Of a DNA stretch of 64,000 bases, positions 42,585-54,592 are shown piece after piece. The position numbers were made by a program, and so were the translations under genes. Positions within the stretch are counted from its first letter, which is position 1, and every line of letters starts with the position of its first letter. The notes under the pieces were generated by a model. It ran no database searches and had not been told where the DNA came from. It was given only the letters and a program-made list of their open reading frames with translations. This DNA comes from Mycolicibacterium sp. MU0053. Lineage in GTDB: Bacteria; Actinomycetota; Actinomycetes; Mycobacteriales; Mycobacteriaceae. The DNA is taken from NCBI RefSeq assembly GCF_963378095.1, contig NZ_OY726397.1, positions 1,302,001 to 1,366,000 of the forward strand. Reading direction: 5' to 3'.

Positions 42585-44237
42585 GTGACCCCCGCCGATC
42601 TGGCCGAGCTACTGAAGAGCACCGCTGCTGCGGTGCTGGCCGCCCACGACCTCGATTCCGCTGCGCTGCCCGCCACGGTGACCGTCGAGCGGCCGCGCAA
42701 CCCGGAACACGGGGATTACGCCACCAACGTGGCCCTGCAACTGGGCAAGAAGGTCGGCGTCAATCCGCGTGAATTGGCCGGCTGGCTGGTCGAGGCCCTG
42801 ACCTCCGCCGCCGGCATCGCCTCGGCCGAGGTCGCCGGGCCCGGGTTCGTCAATCTGCGCATCGAGGCCTCGGCCCAGGGCGTGATCCTCAACAACGTCC
42901 TCGAGGCCGGCGCGAAATACGGCCACGCCGACGAGCTCGCCGACCTGAAGGTCAACCTCGAGTTCGTCTCCGCCAACCCGACCGGACCCATCCACATCGG
43001 CGGCACCCGCTGGGCCGCGGTCGGCGACGCACTGGGCCGGCTGCTCGCTGCCCAGGGCGCCGAGGTGGTGCGCGAGTACTACTTCAATGACCACGGCGCG
43101 CAGATCGACCGCTTCGCCCGGTCGCTGGTGGCCGCCGCGAAGGGCGAGCCCGCGCCCGAGGACGGCTATGCCGGCACCTATATCGCCGACATCGCCGCGC
43201 AGGTCATCGCCAAGGCACCCGACGCGCTGAGCCAGCCCGCCGCGGAGCAGCAGGAGACTTTCCGCGCCATCGGTGTGGACCTGATGTTCGCCCACATCAA
43301 GAAGTCGCTGCACGACTTCGGCACCGACTTCGACATCTTCACCCACGAGGACTCGATGCACACCTCGGGCCGGGTCGACGAGGCGATCGCCCAGCTGCGC
43401 AAGACCGGCAACATCTATGACCACGACGGTGCGACGTGGCTGCGCACCACCGACTTCGGCGACGACAAGGACCGCGTCGTCATCAAGAGTGACGGCGAAC
43501 CCGCCTACATCGCCGGCGACCTGGCCTACTACCTGGACAAGCGGGCCCGCGGCTTCGACCTGTGCATCTACATGCTCGGCGCCGACCACCACGGCTACAT
43601 CGCCCGGCTCAAGGCCGCCGCGGCGGCCCTCGGTGACGACCCCGACACCGTCGAGGTGCTCATCGGCCAGATGGTCAACCTGGTCCGCGACGGCCAACCG
43701 GTCCGGATGAGCAAGCGCGCCGGCACCGTCATCACCCTCGACGACCTGGTCGAGGCCCTCGGCGTCGACGCCGCGCGCTACGCCCTGACCCGCTCCTCGG
43801 TGGACACCCCCATCGACATCGACCTGGAGCTGTGGTCCTCGGCGTCCAGCGAAAACCCGGTCTACTACGTGCAGTACGCCCACGCGCGGCTCTCGGCGTT
43901 GGCGCGCAATGCCGCCGAGTTGGGGCTCATCGCCGACACCGACCACCTCGAACTGCTCACCCACGACAAAGAGGGTGTGCTCATCCGCAACGTCGGCGAG
44001 TTCCCCCGGGTGCTGAAAACCGCTGCGTCCCTGCGGGAGCCGCACCGGGTGTGCCGTTACCTGGAGGACCTCGCCGGGGATTATCACCGGTTCTACGACA
44101 CCTGCCGGGTGTTGCCGCAGGGCGACGAGGTACCGGGCGATCTGCATCGGGCGCGGCTGGCCCTGTGCCAGGCCACCCGCCAGGTGATCGCCAACGGACT
44201 GCAGATCCTCGGCGTGACCGCACCGGAGCGGATGTGA
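42585..44237 (+). CDS. argS: Arginyl-tRNA synthetase
   Basis: 550 residues from GTG at 42585. N-terminal ArgRS additional domain ([22 protein letters not shown]), class I HIGH signature as [15 protein letters not shown] (~125-140), the [17 protein letters not shown] region, [19 protein letters not shown] (KMSK-like) and the C-terminal DALR anticodon-binding helices. It charges tRNA-Arg, including the isoacceptor gene just upstream. First gene of the argS-lysA-hom-thrC-thrB run, overlapping lysA by 4 bp. Confidence 0.97.
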   Translation: MTPADLAELLKSTAAAVLAAHDLDSAALPATVTVERPRNPEHGDYATNVALQLGKKVGVNPRELAGWLVEALTSAAGIASAEVAGPGFVNLRIEASAQGVILNNVLEAGAKYGHADELADLKVNLEFVSANPTGPIHIGGTRWAAVGDALGRLLAAQGAEVVREYYFNDHGAQIDRFARSLVAAAKGEPAPEDGYAGTYIADIAAQVIAKAPDALSQPAAEQQETFRAIGVDLMFAHIKKSLHDFGTDFDIFTHEDSMHTSGRVDEAIAQLRKTGNIYDHDGATWLRTTDFGDDKDRVVIKSDGEPAYIAGDLAYYLDKRARGFDLCIYMLGADHHGYIARLKAAAAALGDDPDTVEVLIGQMVNLVRDGQPVRMSKRAGTVITLDDLVEALGVDAARYALTRSSVDTPIDIDLELWSSASSENPVYYVQYAHARLSALARNAAELGLIADTDHLELLTHDKEGVLIRNVGEFPRVLKTAASLREPHRVCRYLEDLAGDYHRFYDTCRVLPQGDEVPGDLHRARLALCQATRQVIANGLQILGVTAPERM

Positions 44238-45652
44238 ACGCGCACCCCGCCGGCCCCCGGCACGCCGAAGAGGTCCACCACGCCGGTGCGCCCCCCAAGC
44301 CGCAGAGCCCCCAGGAGGTGCTGCTGCTGGCTCCTAACGTCTGGCCGCGCAACCTGGTTCGCGGCGAGGGTGGCGAGGTGTCCATCGCCGGAGTGTCGGT
44401 GTCGGAACTCGCCCGCAAGTACGGCACCCCGCTGTTCATCATCGACGAGGACGATTTCCGCTCACGCTGCCGCGAGATCGCCGAGGCATTCGGTGGCGGC
44501 GCGCATGTGCACTATGCGTCGAAGGCCTTCCTGTGCAGCGAGATCGCGCGCTGGGTGGCCGAGGAGGGGCTCTCGTTGGATGTGTCGACCGGCGGTGAGC
44601 TGGCGGTGGCCCTGCACGCCGAATTCCCACCAAAGCGGATCGCGCTGCACGGCAACAACAAGTCGGTCGCCGAGTTGACCGCGGCCGTCGAGGCCGGCGT
44701 CGGGCACGTGGTGCTGGACTCGATGATCGAGATCGACCGCCTTGATGCCATCGCCGCTGCGGCCGGCGTGGTCCAGGACGTCTTCCTGCGGGTCACCGTC
44801 GGAGTCGAGGCCCACACCCACGAGTTCATCTCCACCGCGCACGAGGACCAGAAGTTCGGTTTATCGCTGGCCAGCGGCGCCGCCATGACCGGGGTGCGAC
44901 GGGTGTTCGAGACCGAGAACCTGCGGTTGGTCGGGCTGCACAGCCACATCGGTTCGCAGATCTTCGACGTGGCCGGCTTCGAGGTCGCCGCCCGCCGCGT
45001 CCTCGGGCTGCTGCGCGACGTGGTCGCCGAATTCGGTCTGGACAAGACCGCGCAGATATCCACGGTGGACCTCGGTGGGGGACTGGGCATTTCGTACCTC
45101 CCGACCGATGATCCGCCGCCGATGCAGGAGCTTGCCGACAAGCTGCTGTCGATCGTCGCCGACGAATCGGCCGCAGTCGGGCTGCCCGCGCCGAAGCTGG
45201 TCGTGGAACCCGGCCGCGCCATCGCCGGCCCGGGCACCGTCACCCTCTACGAGGTGGGCACCGTCAAGGACGTCGCGATCAGCGCGACGTCCCAGCGCCG
45301 CTACGTCAGCGTGGACGGCGGGATGAGCGACAACATCCGCACATCGCTGTACGGCGCCGAATACGACGCCAGGCTGGTGTCCCGGTTCAGCGACGGCGAA
45401 CCCGTGCTCGCCCGCATCGTCGGAAAGCATTGCGAGAGCGGCGACATCGTGGTCCGGGACACCTGGGTGTCCGACGATGTCGCCCCGGGTGACCTGATGG
45501 CCGTCGCGGCAACCGGTGCGTACTGCTATTCGATGTCGAGCCGGTACAACCTGTTGTGCCGGCCGGCCGTAGTGGCCGTTCGGGACGGCGCCGCACGACT
45601 TGTGCTGCGCCGGGAGACGATTGACGACCTGTTGAGTTTGGAAGTGAGGTGA
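44234..45652 (+). CDS. lysA: Diaminopimelate decarboxylase
   Basis: 472 residues from GTG at 44234 (GTGA overlap with argS). A PLP-dependent alanine-racemase fold: [10 protein letters not shown] holds the Schiff-base Lys, HSHIGSQI and [10 protein letters not shown] bind phosphate, EPGRAIAGP, and GKHCESGD with the partner-subunit Cys. It converts meso-diaminopimelate to lysine, the last step of lysine synthesis. Stop overlaps the upstream reading possibility of hom. Confidence 0.97.
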   Translation: MNAHPAGPRHAEEVHHAGAPPKPQSPQEVLLLAPNVWPRNLVRGEGGEVSIAGVSVSELARKYGTPLFIIDEDDFRSRCREIAEAFGGGAHVHYASKAFLCSEIARWVAEEGLSLDVSTGGELAVALHAEFPPKRIALHGNNKSVAELTAAVEAGVGHVVLDSMIEIDRLDAIAAAAGVVQDVFLRVTVGVEAHTHEFISTAHEDQKFGLSLASGAAMTGVRRVFETENLRLVGLHSHIGSQIFDVAGFEVAARRVLGLLRDVVAEFGLDKTAQISTVDLGGGLGISYLPTDDPPPMQELADKLLSIVADESAAVGLPAPKLVVEPGRAIAGPGTVTLYEVGTVKDVAISATSQRRYVSVDGGMSDNIRTSLYGAEYDARLVSRFSDGEPVLARIVGKHCESGDIVVRDTWVSDDVAPGDLMAVAATGAYCYSMSSRYNLLCRPAVVAVRDGAARLVLRRETIDDLLSLEVR

Positions 45653-45657
45653 GCGCC

Positions 45658-46983
45658 ATGGCCGAAAGTCAGAAGCCGATCGGGGTCGCGGTACTGGGGC
45701 TGGGCAATGTCGGCAGTGAGGTCGTCCGGATTCTCGAGGCCGACGCCAAGGACCTCGCCGCCCGGGTCGGCGCACCGCTGGAGTTGCGCGGCATCGGGGT
45801 GCGGCGAGTGGCCGACGACCGTGGCGTGCCGGTCGAACTGCTCACCGACGACATCGACGCCCTGGTGGCGCGCGACGACGTCGACATCGTCGTCGAACTG
45901 ATGGGTCCGGTGAAGCCCGCCAGCAAGGCGATCCTCGCGGCCCTGGAGAACGGCAAATCGGTGGTGACCGCCAACAAGGCCCTGCTGGCCCAGTCGGCCG
46001 GAAAGCTGGCGGAGACCGCCGAAAAGGCGGGCGTCGACCTCTATTTCGAAGCCGCTGTCGCCGGCGCGATCCCGGTGATCCGTCCCCTGACGCAGTCACT
46101 GGCGGGCGACACCGTGTTGCGGGTCGCCGGAATCGTCAACGGCACCACCAACTACATCCTGTCGGCGATGAACGACACCGGCGCCGACTACGACAGTGCC
46201 CTGGCCGACGCCAGCGCCCTCGGGTACGCCGAGGCCGACCCGACCGCCGACGTCGAGGGCCACGACGCGGCCGCCAAGGCCGCGATCCTCGCCTCGATCG
46301 CGTTCCACACCCGGGTGACCGCCGACGACGTCTACTGCGAGGGCATCACCAAGGTCACCGCCGAGGACTTCGAGTCGGCAAAGGCCTTGGGCTGCACCAT
46401 CAAACTGCTGTCGATCTGCGAGCGGGTCAACGGCGCGGACGGTAACCAGAGTGTTTCGGCGCGGGTCTATCCGGCGTTGGTGCCCTTGGATCATCCGCTG
46501 GCAGCGGTGGGCGGGGCGTTCAACGCAGTGGTGGTCGAGGCCGCCGCGGCCGGCCGGTTGATGTTCTACGGGCAGGGCGCCGGCGGTGCTCCGACGGCCT
46601 CGGCGGTCCTGGGCGACCTGGTGATGGCCGCCCGCAACCGCGTGCACGGCGGCCGTGGTCCACGCGAGTCCAAGTACGCCAAGCTGCCCATCGCTCCAAT
46701 CGGTGTCATCCCGACCCGGTACTACGTGAGCCTCTATGTCAGCGACAAGCCCGGTGTGCTGTCCTCGGTCGCGGCGGAATTCGCCAAGCGCGAGGTCAGC
46801 ATTGCCGAGGTTCGGCAGGAAGGCGTGGTCAACGAGGGCGGCGAGCGGGTGGGGGCCCGGATCGCGGTGCTCACCCACCGTGCCACCGACGCCGCGCTCA
46901 GTGAGACCATTACTGCGCTCGAAAGTCATGACGCCGTGTCCAGTGTGGCCAGCGTGCTGCGTATGGAAGGAGCCGGCGAATGA
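45658..46983 (+). CDS. hom: Homoserine dehydrogenase
   Basis: 441 residues. ATG 45658 is preferred over GTG 45649, because GAGGTG precedes it at the right distance and the N-terminus then lines up with M. tuberculosis ThrA. Rossmann motif [14 protein letters not shown], catalytic region [10 protein letters not shown] and [19 protein letters not shown], and a C-terminal ACT domain ([28 protein letters not shown]) for threonine feedback. Makes homoserine for threonine and methionine. Also called thrA in mycobacteria. Confidence 0.96.
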   Translation: MAESQKPIGVAVLGLGNVGSEVVRILEADAKDLAARVGAPLELRGIGVRRVADDRGVPVELLTDDIDALVARDDVDIVVELMGPVKPASKAILAALENGKSVVTANKALLAQSAGKLAETAEKAGVDLYFEAAVAGAIPVIRPLTQSLAGDTVLRVAGIVNGTTNYILSAMNDTGADYDSALADASALGYAEADPTADVEGHDAAAKAAILASIAFHTRVTADDVYCEGITKVTAEDFESAKALGCTIKLLSICERVNGADGNQSVSARVYPALVPLDHPLAAVGGAFNAVVVEAAAAGRLMFYGQGAGGAPTASAVLGDLVMAARNRVHGGRGPRESKYAKLPIAPIGVIPTRYYVSLYVSDKPGVLSSVAAEFAKREVSIAEVRQEGVVNEGGERVGARIAVLTHRATDAALSETITALESHDAVSSVASVLRMEGAGE

Positions 46984-47038
46984 AGGCAGCGAGTCGACGA
47001 TGCCGAGCGAGGCACGAGCCGGGCGAAGGAGCGAGCGA
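46984..47038 (+). repeat. MIRU-like spacer between hom and thrC
   Basis: 55 bp rich in GCGAG/GAGCGA words that begins at the hom TGA and ends GGAGCGAGCGA against the thrC ATG. It resembles mycobacterial interspersed repetitive units, which insert at overlapping stop/start junctions in operons. Confidence 0.45.
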
Positions 47039-48124
47039 ATGAATAACGCCGCCAAGACTCCGGTGCATCAGGTCTGGCCTGGCCTCATCGAGGCCTACCG
47101 CGACCGGTTGCCGGTGGCCGCGGACTGGACGCCGATCACCCTGCTCGAGGGTGGCACGCCGCTGATCCACGCCAAGCGGTTGAGCGAGTACACCGGTTGC
47201 ACCGTGCACCTCAAGGTGGAGGGGCTCAATCCGACGGGCTCGTTCAAGGACCGCGGTATGACGATGGCGGTCACCGACGCGGTGGCCCGCGGTCAGCAGG
47301 CGGTGCTGTGCGCCTCGACCGGCAACACCTCGGCCTCGGCGGCGGCCTACGCCGCCCGCGGCGGCATCACCTGCGCGGTGTTGATCCCGCAGGGCAAGAT
47401 CGCGATGGGCAAGCTCGCGCAGGCCGTCATGCACGGCGCGAAGATCATCCAGATCGACGGGAACTTCGACGACTGTCTGGAACTGGCGCGCAAGCTGACC
47501 GCCGATTACCCGACCATTGCACTGGTCAATAGTGTCAATCCGGTCCGGATCGAAGGGCAGAAGACCGCGGCGTTCGAAATCGTCGACGCGCTCGGGTATG
47601 CGCCGGATGTGCATTCGCTGCCGGTCGGCAACGCCGGCAACATCACGGCGTATTGGAAGGGCTACCGCGAATACCACCGCGACGGCCTGGTGGAAAAGCT
47701 GCCCCGGATGCTCGGAACGCAGGCCGCCGGGGCCGCCCCACTGGTGCACGGTGCGCCCGTGAAGGAGCCCGAGACCATCGCCACCGCGATCCGCATCGGC
47801 TCGCCGGCCTCGTGGTCGGCCGCCGTGGACGCCCAGCAGCAGTCCGACGGCCGGTTCATCGCGGCAACCGACGAGGAGATCCTGGCCGCCTATCACCTGG
47901 TGGCCCGCACCGAGGGCGTGTTCGTCGAACCCGCCTCGGCGGCCAGCATCGCAGGCCTGCTCCAGTCGGTGGAGGACGGCTGGATTGCCCGCGGTTCCAC
48001 CGTGGTCTGCACCGTCACCGGTAACGGGCTCAAGGATCCGGACACCGCCTTGAAGGGGATGCCGTCGGTCGAGGCGGTTCCCGTCGATCCCGCGGCAGTG
48101 GTCGCGAAGCTGGGCCTGGTTTAA
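47039..48124 (+). CDS. thrC: Threonine synthase
   Basis: 361 residues from ATG at 47039. The longer frame into hom is not used. PLP enzyme: [25 protein letters not shown] with the catalytic Lys near 68, [19 protein letters not shown] and [15 protein letters not shown]. Highly similar in pattern to M. tuberculosis ThrC. Converts O-phosphohomoserine to threonine, acting after ThrB encoded next. Confidence 0.96.
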   Translation: MNNAAKTPVHQVWPGLIEAYRDRLPVAADWTPITLLEGGTPLIHAKRLSEYTGCTVHLKVEGLNPTGSFKDRGMTMAVTDAVARGQQAVLCASTGNTSASAAAYAARGGITCAVLIPQGKIAMGKLAQAVMHGAKIIQIDGNFDDCLELARKLTADYPTIALVNSVNPVRIEGQKTAAFEIVDALGYAPDVHSLPVGNAGNITAYWKGYREYHRDGLVEKLPRMLGTQAAGAAPLVHGAPVKEPETIATAIRIGSPASWSAAVDAQQQSDGRFIAATDEEILAAYHLVARTEGVFVEPASAASIAGLLQSVEDGWIARGSTVVCTVTGNGLKDPDTALKGMPSVEAVPVDPAAVVAKLGLV

Positions 48125-49078
<954 letters not shown>

Positions 49079-49107
49079 GCCCCGAGACGCACTGAGGGTG
49101 GGTTTGC

Positions 49108-49136
49108 TTGCTTCCGGTAAAAATGCAGGCTATCCT
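49108..49136 (+). promoter_or_regulatory. Sigma-A-type promoter of rho
   Basis: TTGCTT, 17 bp, TATCCT. It predicts a leader of about 200 nt before the GTG at 49348, long enough for autoregulation of rho, which is known in other bacteria but not shown here. Confidence 0.55.
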
Positions 49137-49347
49137 CGTTGCCGTCCCGGCAATTCGCAGCGTCTTCTGCGCCGACACTAGGACTATCACTCAAATTCTC
49201 GTGTCTTACTCGTGCACCGACGGTTCGTCGTTTAGCCGCGAATCCCGGAGATCGCCGTTGCCAAGCTGACGGTGGCACTTCGTGTCCGGGGATAACCCGG
49301 CACACCGAACCCTTGCTGGACACACCGCGAGGGAAGAAAGGAAATCC

Positions 49348-51459
49348 GTGACTGATACGGACCTCATTACGGCTGGGGACGCCACCTCGAAGGCGGATCT
49401 GCCCCAGGCTGTGAACTCCGACCCTCCCGCCGCCGCCGCAAAGGCCCCGGCCAAGGAAGCAAACTCACTGGCCAGCATGGTGTTGCCGGAGCTACGTGCG
49501 CTGGCCGCCAAGGTAGGTGTCAAAGGCACCTCCGGAATGCGCAAGGGCGATTTGATCGCCGCGATCCGCGAACGCCAGTCGGCGGGCGACAGCGCCCCCT
49601 CCAACGACAGCCCTGAGCCCAAACAGGGCGCCAGCGCCGGCCAGGCCCGTAAGGCCGGCGACAAGGCCGCTGCCAAAGACGCCCAGGCTGCGGATGCGTC
49701 CACGCCTGCCGCCACCGAGCCGAAGGCCGAAGCCGCCCCGGCGGCGCCCGCCGAAGACGCCGGCCAGCGCAGCGAGACCCCGCGCCGTGAGCGCCGGGGC
49801 GCTTCCCGTGACTCCGGCGCTCCGGCCGCTGAGAAGCCCGCCAAGGCGGTGCAGACCGATTCCGCTGGTGCCGGTGCCGAAGACGGCGCAACCGCCGGCC
49901 GCGAGGACACCAGGCAGGACCGCGGGAGCGAGCAGCAGAACCGCCGCGGCGAGCAGAACCGTGGCGACCAGAACCGCAGTGACCAGCAGAACCGCGGTGG
50001 TGACCAGCAGAACCGTGGCGACCAGAACCGCGGCGAGCAGAACCGCGGTGGTGACCAGCAGAACCGTGGCGAGCAGAACCGCGGTGGTGACCAGCAGAAC
50101 CGCGGCAACCAGAACCGCGGGGATCAGCAGAACCGTGGGGATCAGCAAAGCCGCGGCGACCAGAACCGCGGCGGCAACGCCGACAACTCCGATGATGACG
50201 ACGACAGCCGGCACGGTCGGCGCGGACGTCGTTTCCGTGACCGTCGGCGCCGCGGCGAGCGTTCCGGTGAGGGCGGCGGCGAGACCGAACTGCGCGAGGA
50301 TGACGTCGTACAGCCGGTCGCGGGCATCCTCGACGTGCTGGACAACTACGCGTTCGTCCGGACCTCGGGCTACCTGGCCGGACCCAACGACGTCTACGTC
50401 TCGATGAACATGGTGCGCAAGAACGGTCTGCGCCGCGGCGACGCCGTCACCGGCGCGGTGCGGGTGCCCCGGGAGGGCGAGAGCAACGACAAGAATCCGC
50501 GCCAGAAGTTCAACCCGCTGGTCCGGTTGGACAGCGTCAACGGCGGACCCGTCGATGCGGCGAAGAACCGTCCCGAGTTCGGCAAGCTGACCCCGCTGTA
50601 CCCGAATCAGCGGCTGCGCCTCGAGACCGCCCCGGAGAAGCTGACCACTCGGGTCATCGACCTGATCATGCCGATCGGTAAGGGTCAGCGCGCCCTGATC
50701 GTGTCCCCGCCCAAGGCCGGTAAGACGACGATCATGCAGGACATCGCCAACGCGATCACCCGCAACAACCCCGAGTGCCATCTGATGGTCGTCCTTGTCG
50801 ACGAGCGGCCGGAAGAGGTCACCGACATGCAGCGCTCGGTCAAGGGCGAGGTCATTGCCTCGACCTTCGACCGTCCGCCGTCCGATCACACCCAGGCGGC
50901 CGAGCTGGCCATCGAGCGCGCCAAGCGCCTGGTGGAGCAGGGCAAAGACGTTGTGGTGCTGCTGGACTCCATCACGCGCCTCGGTCGTGCGTACAACAAC
51001 GCATCGCCGGCCTCGGGCCGAATCCTGTCCGGTGGCGTGGACTCCACCGCGCTCTACCCACCCAAGCGTTTCCTGGGTGCGGCCCGCAACATCGAAGAGG
51101 GTGGCTCGTTGACCATCGTCGCCACCGCGATGGTGGAGACCGGTTCGACCGGTGACACGGTCATCTTCGAGGAGTTCAAGGGCACCGGCAACGCGGAACT
51201 GAAGCTGGACCGCAAGATCGCCGAACGCCGGGTGTTCCCCGCGGTCGACGTCAATCCGTCCGGTACGCGTAAGGACGAATTGCTGCTCGGCGCCGACGAG
51301 TTCGCCATCGTGCACAAGTTGCGTCGGGTGCTGTCGGGGCTGGATTCGCATCAGGCGATCGACCTGTTGATGAGCCAGTTGCGCAAGACCAAGACCAACT
51401 ACGAGTTCCTGGTTCAGGTCTCCAAGACGGCTCCGAAGTCGCCGGAAGACATGGACTGA
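49348..51459 (+). CDS. rho: Transcription termination factor Rho
   Basis: 703 residues from GTG at 49348 with GAAAGGA upstream. Rho-N helix domain ([31 protein letters not shown], ~50-80), a long disordered insert (~85-310) with many R-G-D-Q-N-R repeats, the RNA-binding OSB fold ([27 protein letters not shown]), then the RecA-type ATPase: [11 protein letters not shown] (Walker A), [16 protein letters not shown] (Walker B) and the Q/R loops. The hexameric RNA helicase ends unstructured transcripts. The insert is typical of actinobacterial Rho and may help it act without NusG or form condensates. Confidence 0.96.
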   Translation: MTDTDLITAGDATSKADLPQAVNSDPPAAAAKAPAKEANSLASMVLPELRALAAKVGVKGTSGMRKGDLIAAIRERQSAGDSAPSNDSPEPKQGASAGQARKAGDKAAAKDAQAADASTPAATEPKAEAAPAAPAEDAGQRSETPRRERRGASRDSGAPAAEKPAKAVQTDSAGAGAEDGATAGREDTRQDRGSEQQNRRGEQNRGDQNRSDQQNRGGDQQNRGDQNRGEQNRGGDQQNRGEQNRGGDQQNRGNQNRGDQQNRGDQQSRGDQNRGGNADNSDDDDDSRHGRRGRRFRDRRRRGERSGEGGGETELREDDVVQPVAGILDVLDNYAFVRTSGYLAGPNDVYVSMNMVRKNGLRRGDAVTGAVRVPREGESNDKNPRQKFNPLVRLDSVNGGPVDAAKNRPEFGKLTPLYPNQRLRLETAPEKLTTRVIDLIMPIGKGQRALIVSPPKAGKTTIMQDIANAITRNNPECHLMVVLVDERPEEVTDMQRSVKGEVIASTFDRPPSDHTQAAELAIERAKRLVEQGKDVVVLLDSITRLGRAYNNASPASGRILSGGVDSTALYPPKRFLGAARNIEEGGSLTIVATAMVETGSTGDTVIFEEFKGTGNAELKLDRKIAERRVFPAVDVNPSGTRKDELLLGADEFAIVHKLRRVLSGLDSHQAIDLLMSQLRKTKTNYEFLVQVSKTAPKSPEDMD
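49930..50175 (+). repeat. In-frame repeats of the Rho disordered insert
   Basis: Imperfect 18-24-bp units (CAGAACCGCGGTGACCAG and variants) encode repeated [14 protein letters not shown]. Slippage between units would change protein length without a frameshift. Confidence 0.8.
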
Positions 51460-51466
51460 CCCGCAG

Positions 51467-51525
51467 CCGCAACAACCGGAGAATCCCTCGCCGCCGTCGC
51501 GCGTCGGGGGATTCTTCGGTTGCGG
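51467..51525. terminator. Hairpin terminator after rho
   Basis: CCGCAACAACCGGAGAATCCC pairs with GGGATTCTTCGGTTGCGG across a GC-rich loop, between rho and the convergent tetR gene. No T tract, so probably bidirectional. Confidence 0.7.
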
Positions 51526-51532
51526 ACCCGGT

Positions 51533-52147
51533 TCAGGTTCGAGGTGCCAGTGCGGGCATCAAATAGCGGTTGAGGAAGCGCGACACCGCGTCGTGATCGT
51601 CGACGTCGACGTGTTGGCCGGGCACGGTCGCCAGACTCAGCAGGTTCCGGGCCACCCACTCGGTGGCCTCGGACAGGTTCTCGACCTCGATTTCGTTGCG
51701 GTCCAGGGCGGCCGCCAGGTAGGGCTCCCAAAATGCGGTCAGGTCCGGGATCAGGCCCTGCACGCCCGCGCCGGCACACGCGGCGAACTCCTCGGGCTCA
51801 TCGACCCGGAGTTTCATCACCAGCGCTCCCGGTGAGTCGTAGGCGCTGCGCCCCAGTCGGATGCCCTCGGCGATCTGCGCTGCCAAGTTGTCGATCTCGG
51901 CCAGCACCGTATGGGCCTCACCCCAGAACGCATCATTGAGCCGCACGATCGCAGCACCGAGCAGGGCGGCCTTGTCCGGGAAATGGCGGTACAGCCAGCC
52001 GCGCGAGACGCCGGCCAGTTCTGCCACCTCGGAGACGGTGGTGGCGCGAATACCCTTGGTGCGCAGGCACTCCTCCGCAGCATCCATCAGGCGCTCACGC
52101 ACCGGCGGGACGGCCGCGGGGGCGTTGGTGTCGGAGCTGTCGATCAC
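51533..52147 (-). CDS. TetR family regulator of the FadD17-like gene
   Basis: 204 residues from GTG at 52147. HTH: ERLMDAAEECLRTKGIRATTVSEVAELAGVSRGWLYRHFPDKAALLGAAI (about 18-68). Divergent from the acyl-CoA ligase gene with 142 bp between, which is its probable target. Like the two genes beside it, it is inserted between rho and rpmE relative to M. tuberculosis. Confidence 0.87.
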   Translation of the reverse strand: MIDSSDTNAPAAVPPVRERLMDAAEECLRTKGIRATTVSEVAELAGVSRGWLYRHFPDKAALLGAAIVRLNDAFWGEAHTVLAEIDNLAAQIAEGIRLGRSAYDSPGALVMKLRVDEPEEFAACAGAGVQGLIPDLTAFWEPYLAAALDRNEIEVENLSEATEWVARNLLSLATVPGQHVDVDDHDAVSRFLNRYLMPALAPRT

Positions 52148-52289
52148 GGTGTCAGGTCCTCACGTCATACGGCCGTTTGGCATATCTTCGCAGAGCGGTG
52201 CCGCACCCACGGGGGGTGATGCGCCGACTATGGAGTAGACAAATCTAAGGTTCTGTTCACTGACACTCACGGATTGGGCGGTACGACCG

Positions 52290-53897
52290 GTGGCACAGGC
52301 TTCCCCGACATTCCAGACCATTCAGGAACTGTTGCGCGCTCGGCGGGCCGAGACCGCCCTCGCGGTGCGGTTCGACGACCGGCAATGGACCTGGCAGGAG
52401 CACCTCGACGAGGCGGCGGCGCAGGCCGCGGCGCTGCTGGGAGTCATGGACACCACCCGACCGGCGCACGTGGGCGCGCTGTTGGGCAACACTCCCGACA
52501 TGCTCGCCGCGATGGCCGCCGCGGGCCTCGGCGGCTATGTGTTGTGCGGCATCAACAACACCCGTCGCGGGCCTGCCCTGCAGCGCGACATCCGCCACGC
52601 CGACTGCCAGATCCTGCTCACCGATGCCGAGCACCGTGGCCTCATCGAGGGGCTGGACTTGCCGGGTGTGCAGGTCCTCGACACCAGCACGCCGCACTGG
52701 GCCACGCTGCTCGCCGAGGCCGGCCCGCTGGTACCGCTTCGCGAGGTCGGGCCCACCGACACCTTCATGATGATCTTCACCTCCGGGACCAGCGGCGACC
52801 CGAAGGCCGTCCAAATCGCCCACATGACGGTGCTGTTCGCCGGCTTGGCGCTGGTGGAACGGTTCGCCGTGACGCCGCAGGACGTCTGCTACCTGTCCAT
52901 GCCGTTGTTTCATTCCAACGCGCTGCTGGCCGGCTGGAGCGTTGCCGTGGGCGCCGGCGCCGCGATGGCGCCGGCGACGTTCTCGGCCTCGGGGCTGTTG
53001 CATGATGTGCGGCGCTACGGCGCCACCTACCTGAACTACGTCGGCAAGCCGCTGGCCTACGTGTTGGCCACACCGGAGCAACCCGACGATGCCGACAATC
53101 CGCTGCGGGTTGCCTTCGGCAACGAGGCCAGCGACCGCGACATCGCCGAGTTCGGTCGCCGTTTCGGCTGCACCGTATGGGACGGTTTCGGCTCCAGCGA
53201 GGGGGCGGTGATCGTCACCCGTGAGGACGACTGCCCGCCGGGTTCGGTAGGCAAGGGCTTCCCCGGCGTCGCGATCTACGATCCCGACACCGTCACCGAA
53301 TGCGCGGTGGCGGAGTTCACGTCGCACGGCGCACTGGCCAACGCGGACAAGGCGATCGGCGAACTGGTGAACACCACCGGGGCGGGACTGTTCCAGGGTT
53401 ACTACAACGACAGCGCCGCCACCGATGACCGGCTGCGGCACGGCATGTACTGGTCGGGAGACCTGGCCTACCGCGACGCCGACGGGTGGATCTACCTGGC
53501 CGGGCGTACCGCCGACTGGATGCGCGTGGACGGCGAGAACATGACCTCCGCGCCCATCGAGCGGATTCTTCTGCGCCACAACGGGATCAACCAGGTCGCC
53601 GTGTATCCGGTGCCGGATGAGCACGTCGGCGACCAAGTGATGGCCGCGATCGTGCCCTATCCGGATGCCGACCTGGTCGCCACGGAATTCGGGGATTTCC
53701 TGGCCGCGCAAGCGGACCTGTCACCGAAGGCGTGGCCGCGCCGGGTCTGGATCACCGACGCCCTACCGTCGACCGCCACCAACAAGGTGCTCAAGCGGTC
53801 GCTGGTGGCGTTGGGTCCGTCCCCCGACGGCGGCCGGCTCTGGGTCCGGCCCGCGCGCAGCGCGACCTTCACAGAACACGATCGCCGCACCACCTGA
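52290..53897 (+). CDS. Acyl-CoA synthetase, FadD17-like
   Basis: 535 residues from GTG at 52290. AMP-binding (ANL) enzyme: MMIFTSGTSGDPKAVQIAH (P-loop, ~160-178), YLSMPLFHSNALLAGW, DGFGSSEGAV, MYWSGDLAYRDADGWIYLAGRTADWMRVDGENM (hinge) and the C-terminal catalytic Lys in ATNKVLKR. Overall it follows mycobacterial FadD17, implicated in sterol/fatty-acid side-chain activation. FadD17 proper lies elsewhere in M. tuberculosis, so this is a paralogue or a relocated copy. Confidence 0.85.
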   Translation: MAQASPTFQTIQELLRARRAETALAVRFDDRQWTWQEHLDEAAAQAAALLGVMDTTRPAHVGALLGNTPDMLAAMAAAGLGGYVLCGINNTRRGPALQRDIRHADCQILLTDAEHRGLIEGLDLPGVQVLDTSTPHWATLLAEAGPLVPLREVGPTDTFMMIFTSGTSGDPKAVQIAHMTVLFAGLALVERFAVTPQDVCYLSMPLFHSNALLAGWSVAVGAGAAMAPATFSASGLLHDVRRYGATYLNYVGKPLAYVLATPEQPDDADNPLRVAFGNEASDRDIAEFGRRFGCTVWDGFGSSEGAVIVTREDDCPPGSVGKGFPGVAIYDPDTVTECAVAEFTSHGALANADKAIGELVNTTGAGLFQGYYNDSAATDDRLRHGMYWSGDLAYRDADGWIYLAGRTADWMRVDGENMTSAPIERILLRHNGINQVAVYPVPDEHVGDQVMAAIVPYPDADLVATEFGDFLAAQADLSPKAWPRRVWITDALPSTATNKVLKRSLVALGPSPDGGRLWVRPARSATFTEHDRRTT

Positions 53898-53936
53898 AGG
53901 TGATGCGGCGACCGTGATGCCGTAGCCGGGCTGGTG

Positions 53937-54293
53937 TCAGCCGACGCTGACGTTAGGCACCGGCGGGATGGCCGGCGGGGCCGGAATCGCCGGCGGAGCC
54001 GGGATGTTCACATCCGGCGGGGCCGGGATCGCCGGCAGGGCCGGCACGTTGACGTTCACATCCGGCGGCGGCGGGATCGCGGGCGGGGCCGGGATGGCCG
54101 GCGGCGGCGGAATCACGACATCGGGTGCGGGCGGTATGGCGGGCACCGGCGGTACGTCGACATCGACGCTGGGACCCGGGGGCGCCGGAGCCGGAGTGGT
54201 CTCCGCCTGGGCCAGTCCCGCGGTGAGGCCGAGTGCCGCCACCCCGATGCCAGCGGCAATCCCGCTAGGTACGAGTAGCTGCTTCAGTTTCAT
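53937..54293 (-). CDS. Secreted proline-rich repeat protein
   Basis: 118 residues. Signal peptide MKLKQLLVPSGIAAGIGVAALGLTAGLAQA, then a mature part made almost wholly of Pro-Ala-Ile-Pro and Pro-Asp-Val-Asn repeats (PPAIPAPPDVN and variants). Probably an extended cell-wall or secreted polypeptide. No enzymatic motif. Convergent with the FadD gene. Confidence 0.75.
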   Translation of the reverse strand: MKLKQLLVPSGIAAGIGVAALGLTAGLAQAETTPAPAPPGPSVDVDVPPVPAIPPAPDVVIPPPPAIPAPPAIPPPPDVNVNVPALPAIPAPPDVNIPAPPAIPAPPAIPPVPNVSVG

Positions 54294-54409
54294 CGCGCGT
54301 CTCCTCTTCGTGTGGATGGGATCATCGGCGGTGCTGCCGCTGTCCTGTCTTCAGGGCTACCCAGCGCGGCCGCGACCAACACATGAAATTCGGCCGGCCG
54401 TTCCAAAAT

Positions 54410-54503
54410 CTGGGAACGCACTGGTGGCGCCCGGGGGATTTCACCGCGGGAATCGGGCGGCGTTCCCAGGCGTTTAGGACTACGGCGGCTGAACTGGCAT
54501 AAT
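54410..54503 (+). promoter_or_regulatory. rpmE upstream region: inverted repeat and promoter
   Basis: CTGGGAACGC at 54410-54419 and its complement at 54460-54469, then TTAGGA (54474) and CATAAT (54498) 18 bp apart as a promoter for rpmE. The remainder of the 299-bp gap shows nothing else. Confidence 0.45.
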
Positions 54504-54592
54504 GGACCGCCGACCACCTCCGGTTCCGGTTCACGCCCTAACACACCAGTTCAGAGCGGGCGACCCGGCGGCCGACGATTGAAGAGGACACC

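Noticed and set aside
42609-44147. 512-residue minus-strand frame opposite argS
   Set aside because: A mirror of a high-GC coding region. The product has no recognisable domain and argS explains the sequence.
49492-51351. Long 619-residue minus-strand frame opposite rho
   Set aside because: It is the antisense of the rho repeats and ATPase. Its product is a low-complexity Val/Leu-rich sequence with no family, and rho is clearly the real gene.
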